64,000 nucleotides of DNA. Origin: Mesobacillus subterraneus. Lineage in GTDB: Bacteria > Bacillota > Bacilli > Bacillales > Cytobacillaceae. Position 1 is the stretch's first letter. Each line of letters opens with the position of its first letter. The notes under the pieces were generated by a model. The model was not told where the DNA came from, did no database searches, and saw only the letters and a list, made by a program, of their open reading frames with translations. The position numbers and the translations under genes are program-made. Below, piece after piece: positions 8,783 through 18,021 of this stretch. The stretch lies in the NCBI RefSeq assembly GCF_003937825.1, contig NZ_RSFW01000002.1, forward strand, positions 290,317-354,316. Direction: 5' to 3'.

Positions 8783-9583
8783 ATGAAATTTGCAATCACT
8801 TCAAAAGGGGATTCACGGTCAAATACATTAATGCATAAAATGAGGACTTATCTTTTAGATTTCGATTTGGTTTATGACGAAGATCAACCGGATATCTGCA
8901 TATCAGTCGGCGGCGATGGCACATTGCTATACGCTTTTCACAGGTACAGCAGCAGGCTGGATAAAACAGCATTCATCGGAGTACATACCGGCCATCTCGG
9001 GTTTTATGCAGACTGGGTTCCTGAAGAAATCGAGAAACTCGTCATCGCCATAGCCAAGACTCCATACCAGGTAATTGAATATCCCCTGCTTGAGGTGATC
9101 ATCAGATACCAGCATGGCGGCAGGGAAACAAGATATCTTGCCCTGAATGAATCGACAGTCAAATCAGTAGAAGGGACATTGGTGATGGATGTGGAAATCC
9201 GCGGCCAGCACTTTGAACGATTCCGCGGTGACGGGTTGTGCGTTTCAACACCTTCCGGGAGTACAGCCTATAATAAAGCATTGGGCGGAGCGATTCTTCA
9301 TCCTTCGTTAAGAGCCATCCAGGTAGCCGAAATGGCATCAATCAATAACAGGGTTTTCCGGACAGTAGGATCGCCGCTGATTCTTCCTGATCATCATACA
9401 TGCACACTAAAGCCAGTGAACAGGCCTGATTTCCAGGTAACAGTCGACCACTTGACCCTATTGCATAAAGATGTGAAATCCATCCAATTCAGGGTGGCCG
9501 ACGAAAAAATCCGATTCGCCCGCTTCAGGCCATTCCCATTCTGGAAAAGGGTTCATGACTCCTTCATTTCGGACAGTGATTAA
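8783..9583 (+). CDS. nadK: NAD kinase
   Basis: Phosphorylates NAD to NADP in the cytoplasm. The 266-residue product has the GGDGT nucleotide-binding motif at residues 43-47 ([12 protein letters not shown]), then [11 protein letters not shown], and the downstream [15 protein letters not shown] signature. The ATG at 8783 follows a GGGGGTG ribosome binding site. A GTG at 8771 overlaps that site and is rejected. Located 33 bases after relQ in the same orientation. Confidence 0.96.
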   Translation: MKFAITSKGDSRSNTLMHKMRTYLLDFDLVYDEDQPDICISVGGDGTLLYAFHRYSSRLDKTAFIGVHTGHLGFYADWVPEEIEKLVIAIAKTPYQVIEYPLLEVIIRYQHGGRETRYLALNESTVKSVEGTLVMDVEIRGQHFERFRGDGLCVSTPSGSTAYNKALGGAILHPSLRAIQVAEMASINNRVFRTVGSPLILPDHHTCTLKPVNRPDFQVTVDHLTLLHKDVKSIQFRVADEKIRFARFRPFPFWKRVHDSFISDSD

Positions 9584-9735
9584 GACTGACAAGTGGGGAA
9601 TGTCGGAGATAATTTTCATGGAATTATGTAATGGATATTTTAAGTGACTTAGCTTTTCAAAATGTCTAATAAAAGAGGTTTAATGGACCTTTTACTATGT
9701 CCAATTAACAGCATTTATAACAGGGAGCCTTTGAT

Positions 9736-10641
9736 ATGGCAAAACACTTCACACTGGAATTCACAGCGGAGACTGCCGACAATGGAAAGGTGCTGAGGGA
9801 ATTCCTGAAGGAAAAGGAAATTTCAAAAACAGCATTGACGGATATTAAATTCAAAGGCGGTTTCATCGGGGTGAATGGCCAGGAAATGAATGTCCGGTAT
9901 ATTTTAAAAAGCGGTGATCGGGTTAAGGTGATGTTTCCCCTTGAAGTGCCATCAGAAGGTGTGAAGGGGGAAAGCATCCCCCTTGACGTCATCTTTGAGG
10001 ATGAATACCTGCTGGTCATTAATAAACCGCCGGGCATGAATACGATCCCTTCGCGTGAACATCCTCATGGCAGCCTGGCAAGCGGGCTGATCGGTTATTA
10101 TGGAGAACGAGGTATATCTGCCACGACCCATATAGTCACCAGGCTGGACCGGGATACCTCGGGACTCGTGCTGATCGCCAAGCACAGTCATGTCCACCAC
10201 TTGTTCAGCAAGCAGCAGCAGGCAGGGGGAGTCAAACGTACATATGAAGCAATTGCAGAGGGTTCTGTACAGGAGAATCAGGGCAAAATCGAGCAGCCAA
10301 TCGCCCGAAAAAGTGACAGCATCATTGAGCGGGAAGTGCATCCTGAGGGCCAGTATGCAGTCACTTTGTTCGAGGTAATTGAACGGTACGCAAATTTTAC
10401 CCATATTAAACTAAGGCTGCTGACAGGGCGGACCCATCAAATCAGGGTCCATATGTCCCATATTGGCCATCCGCTTCTTGGCGATACTTTATATGGCGGC
10501 AACAGAGAGGAAATAGCAAGACAGGCATTACATTGCAGGGAACTCAAATTTTACCACCCGTTTTTACATAAGGAATATAAGTTCACCTCGGACCTTCCTG
10601 AGGATATGAGTGAATTGTTCGCAAAAGGCAAACCGATTTGA
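9736..10641 (+). CDS. RluA-family pseudouridine synthase (YjbO type)
   Basis: Converts uridine to pseudouridine in RNA. The target is not deducible from sequence. The 301-residue protein has a short S4-like N-terminus (about residues 13-75) and the catalytic RluA core, with the Asp of RLDRDTSGL in HIVTRLDRDTSG, and the later RTHQIRVHMSHIGHPLLGD-type motif. ATG 9736 follows AGGGAGCC. It sits after nadK, where B. subtilis has yjbO. A terminator overlaps its stop codon. Confidence 0.92.
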   Translation: MAKHFTLEFTAETADNGKVLREFLKEKEISKTALTDIKFKGGFIGVNGQEMNVRYILKSGDRVKVMFPLEVPSEGVKGESIPLDVIFEDEYLLVINKPPGMNTIPSREHPHGSLASGLIGYYGERGISATTHIVTRLDRDTSGLVLIAKHSHVHHLFSKQQQAGGVKRTYEAIAEGSVQENQGKIEQPIARKSDSIIEREVHPEGQYAVTLFEVIERYANFTHIKLRLLTGRTHQIRVHMSHIGHPLLGDTLYGGNREEIARQALHCRELKFYHPFLHKEYKFTSDLPEDMSELFAKGKPI

Positions 10642-10657
10642 TACGGTTTGTCTTTTT
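10630..10657 (+). terminator. Terminator overlapping the pseudouridine synthase stop
   Basis: The stem AAACCG/CGGTTT spans the TGA stop codon and is followed by GTCTTTTT. Confidence 0.65.
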
Positions 10658-10746
10658 ACATTTTTATCAGATATTTCATTCTATATTTCCGTGAAATCTT
10701 CAAATCATAAGGGAGTAGTAAATGAAAATCAAGGAGGAAGCATCAG

Positions 10747-11829
10747 TTGAACATTCATAAACAAGGTAAACTTATTGCGGTTTCTGCTGTCATGCTTTTA
10801 GGGCTTGCAGCCTGCAATAACAATAATAACGAAGCAATGGATTTACGTGACAATCGAATGACTACCCTTGGAAATGACCGTACTGGTTATTGGGACAATG
10901 ATACAAACAGACTTAGAACGCAGAACCAGAGACCTGACACAAACACTGGCAGGAACAATGGTCAAAGTGAAGCAAATGCTACAAGTGAAATCCTTCAGAT
11001 GCCGAATGGGTATTTAACGGTTGACCCGAACTCATACAGCACTGGAATCCCTAGCGCGAAATATCCGCACACTCAAATGAATGGGCAGGGAAGATTGACC
11101 CTGGAAGATGGCCAGCGAGCAGATTTGAACAATCTGCTTAATGAATTGCAGCGCCGCACGGGAATTGATATGCCAGACCTGAACGAAGGAGGAGCGGCTC
11201 CGGCTCCAAATGAGGGAACAGCACCAGCCCCGAATCAGGGAGCAACACCAGCTCCAAATCAGGCAGCGCCTGCGCCTCAAGCACCAGAACAAGGAACAGC
11301 ACCAGCTCCTGAACAAAATCAGGGAGCAGCACCAGCACCTGAAGCGGCACCGGCACCTGCTCCAGAACAAGAGGCAGCACCTGCTCCTGAGCAAGCACCT
11401 GCGGAAGAAGCCGCACCAGAACAACAAAAGCAAACTCCAAGTGGAACAGAGTTGAGTGCTTTCGAATCGAAAGTCATTGATTTAACGAATGAGCAGCGCA
11501 GGAAAAACGGCCTGCCTAACCTGTCGCCTGATACAGCCTTGAGCAATGTAGCACAGCAAAAATCAAATGATATGCAGGCGAAGAATTATTTTTCACATAC
11601 AAGCCCAACCTATGGATCTCCTTTCGATATGATGAGGGATTTCGGAGTAACGTACAATTCGGCCGGAGAAAATATTGCCATGGGACAGCAAAGTGCCGAA
11701 GAAGTCGTGAATGCATGGATGAACAGTGAGGGACATCGGAAAAATATCCTGAGCCCGAACTTCACGCATATCGGTGTCGGCCATACGGCACAAGGCAATT
11801 ATTGGACGCAAATGTTTATTGGCAAGTAA
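10747..11829 (+). CDS. CAP/SCP-domain lipoprotein (YkwD-like)
   Basis: A predicted secreted lipoprotein of 360 residues: signal peptide with lipobox LAAC (C23), a variable linker, then a low-complexity Pro/Ala/Glu/Gln tract at about residues 150-235 built from APAP(N/E)Q-type units. The C-terminal CAP domain (about 240-360) starts at FESKVIDLTNEQRRKNG and has the usual YFSHTSP, SAGENIAMG and GHRKNIL segments. CAP proteins are extracellular and of mixed or unknown function; in bacilli some are sporulation-associated. The start is TTG 10747 with AAGGAGG nine bases upstream. It is not part of the usual yjbO-prpE neighbourhood. Confidence 0.88.
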   Translation: MNIHKQGKLIAVSAVMLLGLAACNNNNNEAMDLRDNRMTTLGNDRTGYWDNDTNRLRTQNQRPDTNTGRNNGQSEANATSEILQMPNGYLTVDPNSYSTGIPSAKYPHTQMNGQGRLTLEDGQRADLNNLLNELQRRTGIDMPDLNEGGAAPAPNEGTAPAPNQGATPAPNQAAPAPQAPEQGTAPAPEQNQGAAPAPEAAPAPAPEQEAAPAPEQAPAEEAAPEQQKQTPSGTELSAFESKVIDLTNEQRRKNGLPNLSPDTALSNVAQQKSNDMQAKNYFSHTSPTYGSPFDMMRDFGVTYNSAGENIAMGQQSAEEVVNAWMNSEGHRKNILSPNFTHIGVGHTAQGNYWTQMFIGK

Positions 11830-11865
11830 ACCAAAAAAGCTAACCATGACTAAATGGTTAGCTCA

Positions 11866-11914
11866 GACTGTAGACAAACTCGATAAAAATCGTGTTTGTT
11901 CTACAGTCTTTTTT
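11866..11914 (+). terminator. Terminator after the CAP lipoprotein
   Basis: The stem AGACTGTAG-ACAAAC pairs with GTTTGT-CTACAGTCT (one bulged T), followed by six T. A smaller hairpin GCTAACCA/TGGTTAGC at 11839-11862 precedes it. Confidence 0.85.
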
Positions 11915-11929
11915 GATTGGTGCTGAACT

Positions 11930-12176
11930 GTTGATTTCCGTTCCAGGCGCTTCGCTTTCCGCGGGAAGAATATGAAAAAGACCAACTGCCGTCTTTTTCA
12001 TAAGCAATCCTTGGGGCTGTGGCGGAGAGCCTCCTCACCGCCGTTGTCGTCTGCGGGGTCTCACCTTTCCAGCTGATCCCGCAGGACTATGAATTCGCTT
12101 CCTTGAAAATTCCCACGCACGATGGAAATGCGTTGGCATTTTCGGAGGAGTCAACGCGCCTTCCACCCCAATCAAC
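11930..12176. repeat. MITE-like dispersed extragenic element with inverted ends
   Basis: About 247 bp without a supported gene. The ends are imperfect inverted repeats: GTTGATT...CAGGCGC at the left, GCGCCTTCC...AATCAAC at the right. The interior has GC-rich segments (GCTTCGCTTTCCGCGGG, GAGCCTCCTC, TGCGGGGTCTC) like those of a repeat family I recall from many Bacillus spacers. Family membership is from memory; the inverted ends are visible. The open frame at 12019-12222 inside it has no ribosome binding site and is not called. Confidence 0.6.
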
Positions 12177-12223
12177 TGGACTTTCAAACTTAACGTGGTA
12201 CTATGAACGAAAATTATTTTAAA

Positions 12224-12964
12224 TTATTCTATATCCCTGAATTTTTCAGCTACAAGCGGCATTGTAGATGGCACAGAGACGAGTTCAACCTCTGGATAGC
12301 GCAAAGCCGTCAATTGTCCGCCGAACACCGCCCCTGTATCTATGTTATAAGTATTGCTGACAATCCTCGGTTCCCTTACTGGTGTATGTCCATAAACGAT
12401 GAGCGCTTTTCCTTGGTACTTTTTCGCCCAGTCGCGCCTGACAGGCGTGCCGTCAGGGTTTGCTTGTCCGGTGATATCGCCATAAAGGACGAACGTTTTC
12501 ACTTTGGACCCACTTTTGCCTATGTAATCTTCTCTTATCCCTGCATGCGCAATGACGAGTTTTCCTCCGTCAAGTACCTGGTACAGCGGAGCAGCCTCAT
12601 ATAAACGGAGGAACTTTTCCCGGAAAGAATCCTTCTGCTGTTTATCAAGTGCTAAATACTCTGACACAGTGGTTTCAAGTCCGTGGGTAGTCTGTACTTT
12701 GTTTCCTGACAGATAACGGTAAAGCTTATTACAATGGTTTCCTGGAACGTAATAGGCCATTTCCCTGGACACCACCAGTTCATAGACGAGTTCTGCGACC
12801 TTGAGAGAGTTAGGCCCCCGATCAGTCAAGTCTCCTACAAAAGCAAGCAGACGTCCTTCTGGATGAACGGGAATCCCGGAATCCCACCAGTAGCCCAGTT
12901 TTTTTGTCAGTTCTTCAAACTCAATCAAACACCCATGTATATCACCAATTATATCCAGTTTCAT
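12224..12964 (-). CDS. prpE: Bis(5'-nucleosyl)-tetraphosphatase PrpE
   Basis: A calcineurin-type metallophosphoesterase of 246 residues, close to B. subtilis PrpE, which hydrolyses Ap4A asymmetrically and has been linked to spore germination. Metal-binding motifs are in the usual order: GDIHG (residues 7-11), GDLTDRG (about 44-50), GNH (about 75-77), then later His residues in HAGI and YGHTPV. The ATG at 12964 is behind AAAGGAGGG. It is transcribed divergently from mgtE. No clear terminator was found downstream; the dispersed repeat lies there. Confidence 0.9.
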   Translation of the reverse strand: MKLDIIGDIHGCLIEFEELTKKLGYWWDSGIPVHPEGRLLAFVGDLTDRGPNSLKVAELVYELVVSREMAYYVPGNHCNKLYRYLSGNKVQTTHGLETTVSEYLALDKQQKDSFREKFLRLYEAAPLYQVLDGGKLVIAHAGIREDYIGKSGSKVKTFVLYGDITGQANPDGTPVRRDWAKKYQGKALIVYGHTPVREPRIVSNTYNIDTGAVFGGQLTALRYPEVELVSVPSTMPLVAEKFRDIE

Positions 12965-13201
12965 AAGTTGTCCCTCCTTTTGTTAGCTTATTTTTTCCCT
13001 CGTGATGGAAAATGAAAAGTAAAATTTTTTTACTCACAATGTATCCCGAAAAAGGGAATGTTAATGAAAAGGTCGATTATATTTTACGATAGGAACGGAT
13101 GAAAACAAACTTGTGCAGGCCAACAAGAGCAGATAAAAGACAAAGAATACAATAAATGCTAGTATAATGGAATGTACAGAGAAGGAAAGGGGGTAAGGTG
13201 G

Positions 13202-14584
13202 ATGACTGAAGAACGTCAAGAATCAGCATCAAAGCAGCAAATCAATACCGAGCTGCTGATGGAAGCACTTTACTCTGAGAATATTGATGCTTTTAGGGCA
13301 GAGTTTTTAGACCTGCATCCGTATGATCAGGCTGCATTCTTCAGTGAACTGAAAGACGATAAGCGTGCGAAGGTTTATCAGTATTTGTCCCCTGAAGAAA
13401 TGGCAGAGCTTTTCGAAAACCTGGAAGCGGATGATGAGGATTTCAAAGATGTGCTGGCACAGATGAATCCGAATTATGCGGCCGACATGCTCTCGAATAT
13501 GTATGCGGATGATGCGGTTGATGTACTGAATGAGCTGGATAAGGAACAGGTGGCAAGCTATCTGACGATCATGGATGAAGAAGCTGCCCAGGAGATCAAG
13601 GACCTGCTTCATTATGAAGAGTACACTGCCGGCAGTATCATGACGACTGAATTCATTGCGATTTCTGCGAATCAGACTGTCAGGTCAGCAATGTATATTC
13701 TGAAAAAAGAAGCTCCCCAGGCTGAAACCATTTATTATATTTTTGTTATTGATGAGGTTAAACGTCTTGCTGGTGTCATTTCACTCCGCGATTTGATTGT
13801 TGCCGATGATGAAACCATGATTGGCGAAATTATGAATGATCGTGTTGTTTCCGTCTCGGTTGGGGAGGACCAGGAGGAGGTAGCGCGTATGATGCGTGAT
13901 TACAACTTCCTTGCTCTTCCGGTTGTTGATTTTCAGAATCACCTTCTGGGAATCATAACGGTCGATGACATTATCGACGTTATGGAAGAAGAAGCATCCG
14001 ATGACTATTCCAAACTGGCTGGTATTGCTGACCTGGATAGTGTTGACCGCAATCCCATTGCTGCTGCTAAGAAGCGGCTGCCATGGCTGATCATCCTGCT
14101 GTTTTTAGGGATGTTCACCGCTAGCCTCATTGGCAGGTTCGAGGATACCTTGAATAAAGTAGCGATTTTGGCAGTCTTCATCCCGCTGATTGCTGGTATG
14201 GCAGGAAACACGGGCACACAGGCTCTTGCAGTTGCAGTAAGGGGGATAGCTACTGGCGATCTTGAAAAAGAAAGCAAGTGGAATATTATCTTAAGGGAAG
14301 CCGGAACTGGCTTGATCACCGGGTTTATTTGCGGTGTTTTGGTCACCCTGGTCGTTTTTTTCTGGCAGGGTGATCTATTCCTCGGCAGTCTGGTCGGTAT
14401 TTCGATTTTTATAACCTTGATCATTGCAACGCTCGCAGGATCATTGGTGCCTTTGCTGATGCACCGGTTAAAAATCGACCCGGCAGTGGCATCAGGTCCG
14501 TTTATCACGACTATTAATGATATTATCAGTATCCTCATTTATTTCGGAATTGCCACTGCTTTCATGAGTTATTTAACAAACTAA
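13202..14584 (+). CDS. mgtE: Magnesium transporter MgtE
   Basis: A magnesium channel/transporter of the inner membrane. The 460-residue product has the family order: N-domain superhelix (about 20-135), two CBS domains (about 140-265) and five C-terminal membrane helices containing GNTGTQ near the pore. The start is ATG 13202, preceded by GAAAGGGGG; an in-frame ATG at 13172 lies before that site. A TATAAT box lies at 13163-13168 without a clear -35. No obvious magnesium riboswitch was seen in the leader. It is 12 bases upstream of a CPA2 antiporter gene and probably co-transcribed. Confidence 0.93.
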   Translation: MTEERQESASKQQINTELLMEALYSENIDAFRAEFLDLHPYDQAAFFSELKDDKRAKVYQYLSPEEMAELFENLEADDEDFKDVLAQMNPNYAADMLSNMYADDAVDVLNELDKEQVASYLTIMDEEAAQEIKDLLHYEEYTAGSIMTTEFIAISANQTVRSAMYILKKEAPQAETIYYIFVIDEVKRLAGVISLRDLIVADDETMIGEIMNDRVVSVSVGEDQEEVARMMRDYNFLALPVVDFQNHLLGIITVDDIIDVMEEEASDDYSKLAGIADLDSVDRNPIAAAKKRLPWLIILLFLGMFTASLIGRFEDTLNKVAILAVFIPLIAGMAGNTGTQALAVAVRGIATGDLEKESKWNIILREAGTGLITGFICGVLVTLVVFFWQGDLFLGSLVGISIFITLIIATLAGSLVPLLMHRLKIDPAVASGPFITTINDIISILIYFGIATAFMSYLTN

Positions 14585-14596
14585 AGGAGGGATGGG

Positions 14597-16456
14597 ATGG
14601 AACATCATGCATCGATTACTTCGCTCGTAATCGTCATCATTGTTGCATTTTTAACACCCATATTGCTGCATCGATTCAGAATGAATTTCATACCTGTCGT
14701 GGTTGCCGAAATCATCATGGGTCTGCTCATCGGCAAGAGCGGATTCAATATCGTCCATGAAGATGCATGGCTGAGCACTCTTTCTACATTAGGCTTCTTG
14801 TTTCTGATGTTCCTGAGCGGGCTGGAAATCGATTTTACTGCCTTTTCAGGTGGCAAGAAAAATAAAGTGATGGCCAATGGCAAAAAGGAGCCCAATACTT
14901 TTGTGGTATCCTCCTTGATTTTTATAGGCATTTTCATTGCTTCATTCGGTTTGTCCTATTTATTCGTACTTGCCGGCTTCATTGAAAATGTATTTTTAAT
15001 GACCTTGATTATTTCGACGATTTCCCTTGGTGTAGTTGTGCCAACTTTGAAAGACGCACATTTAATGAAGACGAATATCGGGCAGATCATTTTATTGGTC
15101 GCTGTCATTGCTGACTTGGCAACAATGATTCTGCTTGCTGTTTTCGTTTCTCTTTATGATGGAGGAGAAGGAAATACATGGCTGCTGCTAGTCCTGTTTG
15201 CAGCAGGAGTGGCGCTGTATTTTGTCGGAAGAGCCTTCAAAAACCGTACTTTCATCAATGCACTTTCAACAGGGACTACACAGATCGGCACCCGTGCTGT
15301 CTTTGCGTTGATCATCCTTCTGGTTGCCATCTCTGAAACTGTTGGTGCGGAGAATATCCTAGGTGCGTTCCTGGCTGGCGTGCTTGTTTCCTTGCTTGCT
15401 CCAGATCAGGAAATGGTTCACAAGCTTGATTCGTTTGGATATGGATTCCTGATTCCTATTTTCTTTGTAATGGTGGGAGTCGAGCTGGATTTGTGGTCAT
15501 TGCTGAGTGACAAAAAGCTTCTTTTACTGATTCCGCTTTTGTTGCTGGCTCTATTTATATCAAAGATGGTGCCGGTGTATCTTTTGAAAAAGTGGTATGA
15601 CACCACAACCGTATTGGCGTCCGGTTTCCTGCTGACATCCACACTGTCTCTGGTCATCGCGGCTGCTGCAATTGGAGAAAGAATGGGAATGATTACTCCG
15701 CAAATGAACGGGACACTGATTCTCGTGGCCGTTATTTCGAGTGTTTTGACACCGATTTTATTTAAAAAGGTTTTCCCTCAGGAAAAGGCGGAGGAGAAAA
15801 AGGTCAAAGTGGCATTCATTGGTGCCAACCAGATGACACTTCCTGTATCACGTGAATTACAATCATCCCTGTATGAACCAGTCCTTTATCATACAAAACA
15901 GGAGAAATCCGAGAAGTTAATTGCTGATTCAGTGTTTGAAATCATTGAATTGGAAAATTATGAAACCGAGACACTCGCAAAGCACAAGGTATTTGATGCA
16001 CCTATCCTCGTGATTTCCACTGGTGATGGCGAACTGAATGCGTCCATTGCAGAAAGTGCAAAGGATAGCGGAGTGGAACGAGTCATAGCCAGGATTGAAA
16101 CTCCTGATCTTGCTGCTGAATCACAGGAAAAGGGAATTGAAGTATTTTCCGTCCTCAGATCTACTGAGTCCTTGCTTCGCGCCATGATTGAATCACCAGG
16201 AGTCATGAGCATCCTGACAAATCATGAGAATTCACTGCATGAAATCCGAATGCTCAATGATCACTTTGACGGCATGAGCATCAGGCGTTTCCCATTCACA
16301 GGAGATGTGATCTTTGTCCGAATCCTTCGAGACAATGAGTCGATTGTTCCGCATGGAGATACTGAATTGAGATTGAATGACCGTTTGATTGTTACGGGTT
16401 CAAAAGAATATGTTGATGAACTGAAACGTGAATTAGAATTCTGTTTCTGGTGCTAA
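14597..16456 (+). CDS. yjbQ: CPA2-family monovalent cation:proton antiporter (YjbQ type)
   Basis: A Kef-type cation/proton antiporter of 619 residues. About 12 hydrophobic segments fill residues 1-390 (including the LSGLEIDF and GAFLAGVLVS stretches). A cytoplasmic RCK_N/TrkA-N domain follows (from about 405, VKVAFIGANQM), then an RCK_C domain to the end. The length and layout match B. subtilis YjbQ, and it sits upstream of fabI. AAAGGAGGG precedes the ATG. Transported ion not deducible. A terminator follows the stop. Confidence 0.88.
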   Translation: MEHHASITSLVIVIIVAFLTPILLHRFRMNFIPVVVAEIIMGLLIGKSGFNIVHEDAWLSTLSTLGFLFLMFLSGLEIDFTAFSGGKKNKVMANGKKEPNTFVVSSLIFIGIFIASFGLSYLFVLAGFIENVFLMTLIISTISLGVVVPTLKDAHLMKTNIGQIILLVAVIADLATMILLAVFVSLYDGGEGNTWLLLVLFAAGVALYFVGRAFKNRTFINALSTGTTQIGTRAVFALIILLVAISETVGAENILGAFLAGVLVSLLAPDQEMVHKLDSFGYGFLIPIFFVMVGVELDLWSLLSDKKLLLLIPLLLLALFISKMVPVYLLKKWYDTTTVLASGFLLTSTLSLVIAAAAIGERMGMITPQMNGTLILVAVISSVLTPILFKKVFPQEKAEEKKVKVAFIGANQMTLPVSRELQSSLYEPVLYHTKQEKSEKLIADSVFEIIELENYETETLAKHKVFDAPILVISTGDGELNASIAESAKDSGVERVIARIETPDLAAESQEKGIEVFSVLRSTESLLRAMIESPGVMSILTNHENSLHEIRMLNDHFDGMSIRRFPFTGDVIFVRILRDNESIVPHGDTELRLNDRLIVTGSKEYVDELKRELEFCFWC

Positions 16457-16462
16457 ATACGG

Positions 16463-16490
16463 AAACCCGCCTTTTTGGCGGGTTTTTCTT
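16463..16490 (+). terminator. Terminator after yjbQ
   Basis: AAACCCGCC and its complement form a 9-bp stem with a short loop, followed by TTTTTCTTTT. Confidence 0.88.
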
Positions 16491-16533
16491 TTCAAATGAA
16501 AAAAAATAGTGTAGAATTAGCACTAGGTACTAA
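16489..16533 (+). promoter_or_regulatory. fabI promoter with FapR operator
   Basis: The near-perfect palindrome TTAGCACTAGGTACTAA at 16517-16533 fits the FapR operator, the malonyl-CoA-responsive repressor site of Bacillus lipid genes. It begins at the last base of a TAGAAT -10 box (16512-16517), which has TTTTCA 17 bases upstream, so FapR would cover the transcription start of fabI. Confidence 0.85.
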
Positions 16534-16564
16534 TAACATGTATTAAAACGGGGGTATTTGGAGA

Positions 16565-17332
16565 ATGACTCTTTCACTGAACGGAAAAACATACGTTGTA
16601 ATGGGTGTTGCCAATAAACGAAGCATCGCATGGGGAATTGCTCAATCCCTTCATAACGCAGGAGCTAATTTGATCTTCACTTATGCAGGCGAGCGTCTCG
16701 AGAAAAGTGTCCGCGAACTTGCAGAATCACTTGATAAAAACTATCTTGTTTTACCTTGCGACGTTACCAGCGACGAGGATGTGGCTAAGTGCTTCCGGGA
16801 AATCAAGGAAGCTACCGGAACTATTTCTGGTTTAGCGCATTGCATCGCATTCGCAAATAAAGAAGAATTGCAAGGCGATTATATGAACGTTACCCGTGAT
16901 GGATTCCTTCTTGCCCACAATATCAGTGCTTATTCATTGACAGCAGTGGCCAAGGAAGCAAAGGAACTGATGGCTGAAGGCGGAAGCATCGTAACCTTGA
17001 CGTATCTGGGCGGTGAGCGAGCAATCCCGAATTACAATGTCATGGGCGTTGCAAAAGCTTCCCTTGACGCAAGCGTACGTTACCTGGCAGCAGACTTAGG
17101 TAAGCAAAACATCCGTGTTAACTCAATCTCTGCAGGACCAATCCGGACATTGTCTGCAAAAGGAGTCAGCGACTTCAATTCCATCCTGAAGGAGATCGAA
17201 GAGAAAGCACCGCTCCGCAGAAACACGACTCCAGAAGAAGTTGGCGATACAGCATTATTCCTGTTCAGTGACCTTTCACGTGGCATCACTGGCGAGAATA
17301 TCCATGTAGATTCTGGATTTCATATTCTTTAA
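16565..17332 (+). CDS. fabI: Enoyl-[acyl-carrier-protein] reductase FabI
   Basis: NADH/NADPH-dependent reduction of enoyl-ACP, the last step of fatty-acid elongation, in the cytoplasm. The 255-residue short-chain-dehydrogenase-like product has GVANKRSIAWGIA at the nucleotide site, Y147 in TYLGGE, and the Y157-x6-K164 catalytic pair. The C-terminus has the family SAGPIRTLSAKG segment. ATG 16565 follows GGGGGTATTTGGAG. It is monocistronic, between two strong terminators, and controlled by a FapR site. Confidence 0.97.
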   Translation: MTLSLNGKTYVVMGVANKRSIAWGIAQSLHNAGANLIFTYAGERLEKSVRELAESLDKNYLVLPCDVTSDEDVAKCFREIKEATGTISGLAHCIAFANKEELQGDYMNVTRDGFLLAHNISAYSLTAVAKEAKELMAEGGSIVTLTYLGGERAIPNYNVMGVAKASLDASVRYLAADLGKQNIRVNSISAGPIRTLSAKGVSDFNSILKEIEEKAPLRRNTTPEEVGDTALFLFSDLSRGITGENIHVDSGFHIL

Positions 17333-17355
17333 AGAAGGATCATTAATCCTTAATA

Positions 17356-17402
17356 GCAACAGAAGAAAGCCCGCTGTTTATCAGCGGGCTTTCTTCTGTT
17401 GC
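17356..17402. terminator. 21-bp perfect hairpin after fabI
   Basis: A 21-bp perfect inverted repeat (17356-17376 with 17382-17402) encloses a 5-base loop. The GC core CCCGCTG is flanked by CTTTCTTCT on the 3' side, giving a long stem that can act as a terminator on either strand. Confidence 0.85.
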
Positions 17403-17423
17403 CAGAAATGCTTAGGTTTCGTC

Positions 17424-17450
17424 ACCTATCATAGGCAAACGCATAAACAT
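17424..17450 (+). promoter_or_regulatory. Probable SigK promoter of cotO
   Basis: CACC followed after 16 bases by CATAAACAT fits the SigK pattern (AC-N16-CATAnnnTA), except for the last two bases. It lies about 35 bases upstream of the cotO start. Confidence 0.5.
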
Positions 17451-17480
17451 AAAGGGAATGAAGTATTGGAGGTGCTGAAC

Positions 17481-17966
17481 TTGGGAAGGAAACGCAGTCG
17501 TAAAACTTTACCTATATTTTATATTAACCAACCACAGCTTGACTTTCCACAACCTGATATGCAGAGGGATTTCCTTTATAAGAACACTGAAGATCGAAAG
17601 GAGTCTAGTCAAAATCCTGTAATGGATCAGATGAAGACAGAATCCTCTCTTAAGAAGGAAGAAATGGTGGAAACAGAGGCAGAAACTAAAATTGTAACTG
17701 AAAGCAAAACTGAAACTGAAAGCGAAACAAATAAAAAGAAGTCTTTTAGTGAGTATACTCTTGAGGAAAAAATCAGACATTTAAAGCTTGTACCGGCTTC
17801 TGTGGTAAAAGTCAAATATGAATTCATAACCCATACTGGATCGTACAAAGGATTTTTTATAGAAATGAAAGATGGAGTACTCTTGGTTCATTCGATTGTT
17901 CCAAGAAAGAAAAATGTCACAATTTCTGAACAGGATCTGATAGATATTAAGCGGGCGGGATTATAA
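17481..17966 (+). CDS. cotO: Spore coat protein CotO
   Basis: A late-assembling spore coat morphogenetic protein, recognised by its place between fabI and cotZ and its layout. It has a short basic N-terminus with PIFYINQPQ, a Glu/Lys/Thr-rich acidic middle (about residues 45-85), and a conserved C-terminal domain (about 95-161) starting at EYTLEEKI. A TTG at 17481 with GGAGGTG seven bases upstream is the start; a TTG at 17466 precedes that site. A SigK-like promoter lies upstream. Confidence 0.8.
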   Translation: MGRKRSRKTLPIFYINQPQLDFPQPDMQRDFLYKNTEDRKESSQNPVMDQMKTESSLKKEEMVETEAETKIVTESKTETESETNKKKSFSEYTLEEKIRHLKLVPASVVKVKYEFITHTGSYKGFFIEMKDGVLLVHSIVPRKKNVTISEQDLIDIKRAGL

Positions 17967-17995
17967 AAATAGGCTTACCTTTTTACGGTAAGCCT
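17965..17995 (-). terminator. Terminator after cotZ
   Basis: AGGCTTACC/GGTAAGCCT is a 9-bp stem. The T run lies on the minus-strand side (ATTTTTAT), so it terminates cotZ. It also ends at the cotO stop. Confidence 0.8.
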
Positions 17996-18021
17996 GGTTC
18001 ATCCTAGCCTTTATAAGCAAT

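Noticed and set aside
9952..10404. Long minus-strand open frame opposite the pseudouridine synthase
   Set aside because: It lies wholly within a well supported plus-strand gene, has no ribosome binding site and no recognisable domain.
11032..11433. Cys/Trp/Arg-rich minus-strand frames opposite the CAP lipoprotein
   Set aside because: Low-complexity antisense of the Pro/Ala/Gln repeat tract.
12019..12222. 67-codon frame inside the dispersed repeat
   Set aside because: No ribosome binding site, and it lies inside a repeat-like sequence.
14005..14538. Minus-strand open frame opposite mgtE
   Set aside because: Entirely inside the MgtE membrane domain coding region, with no start signal.
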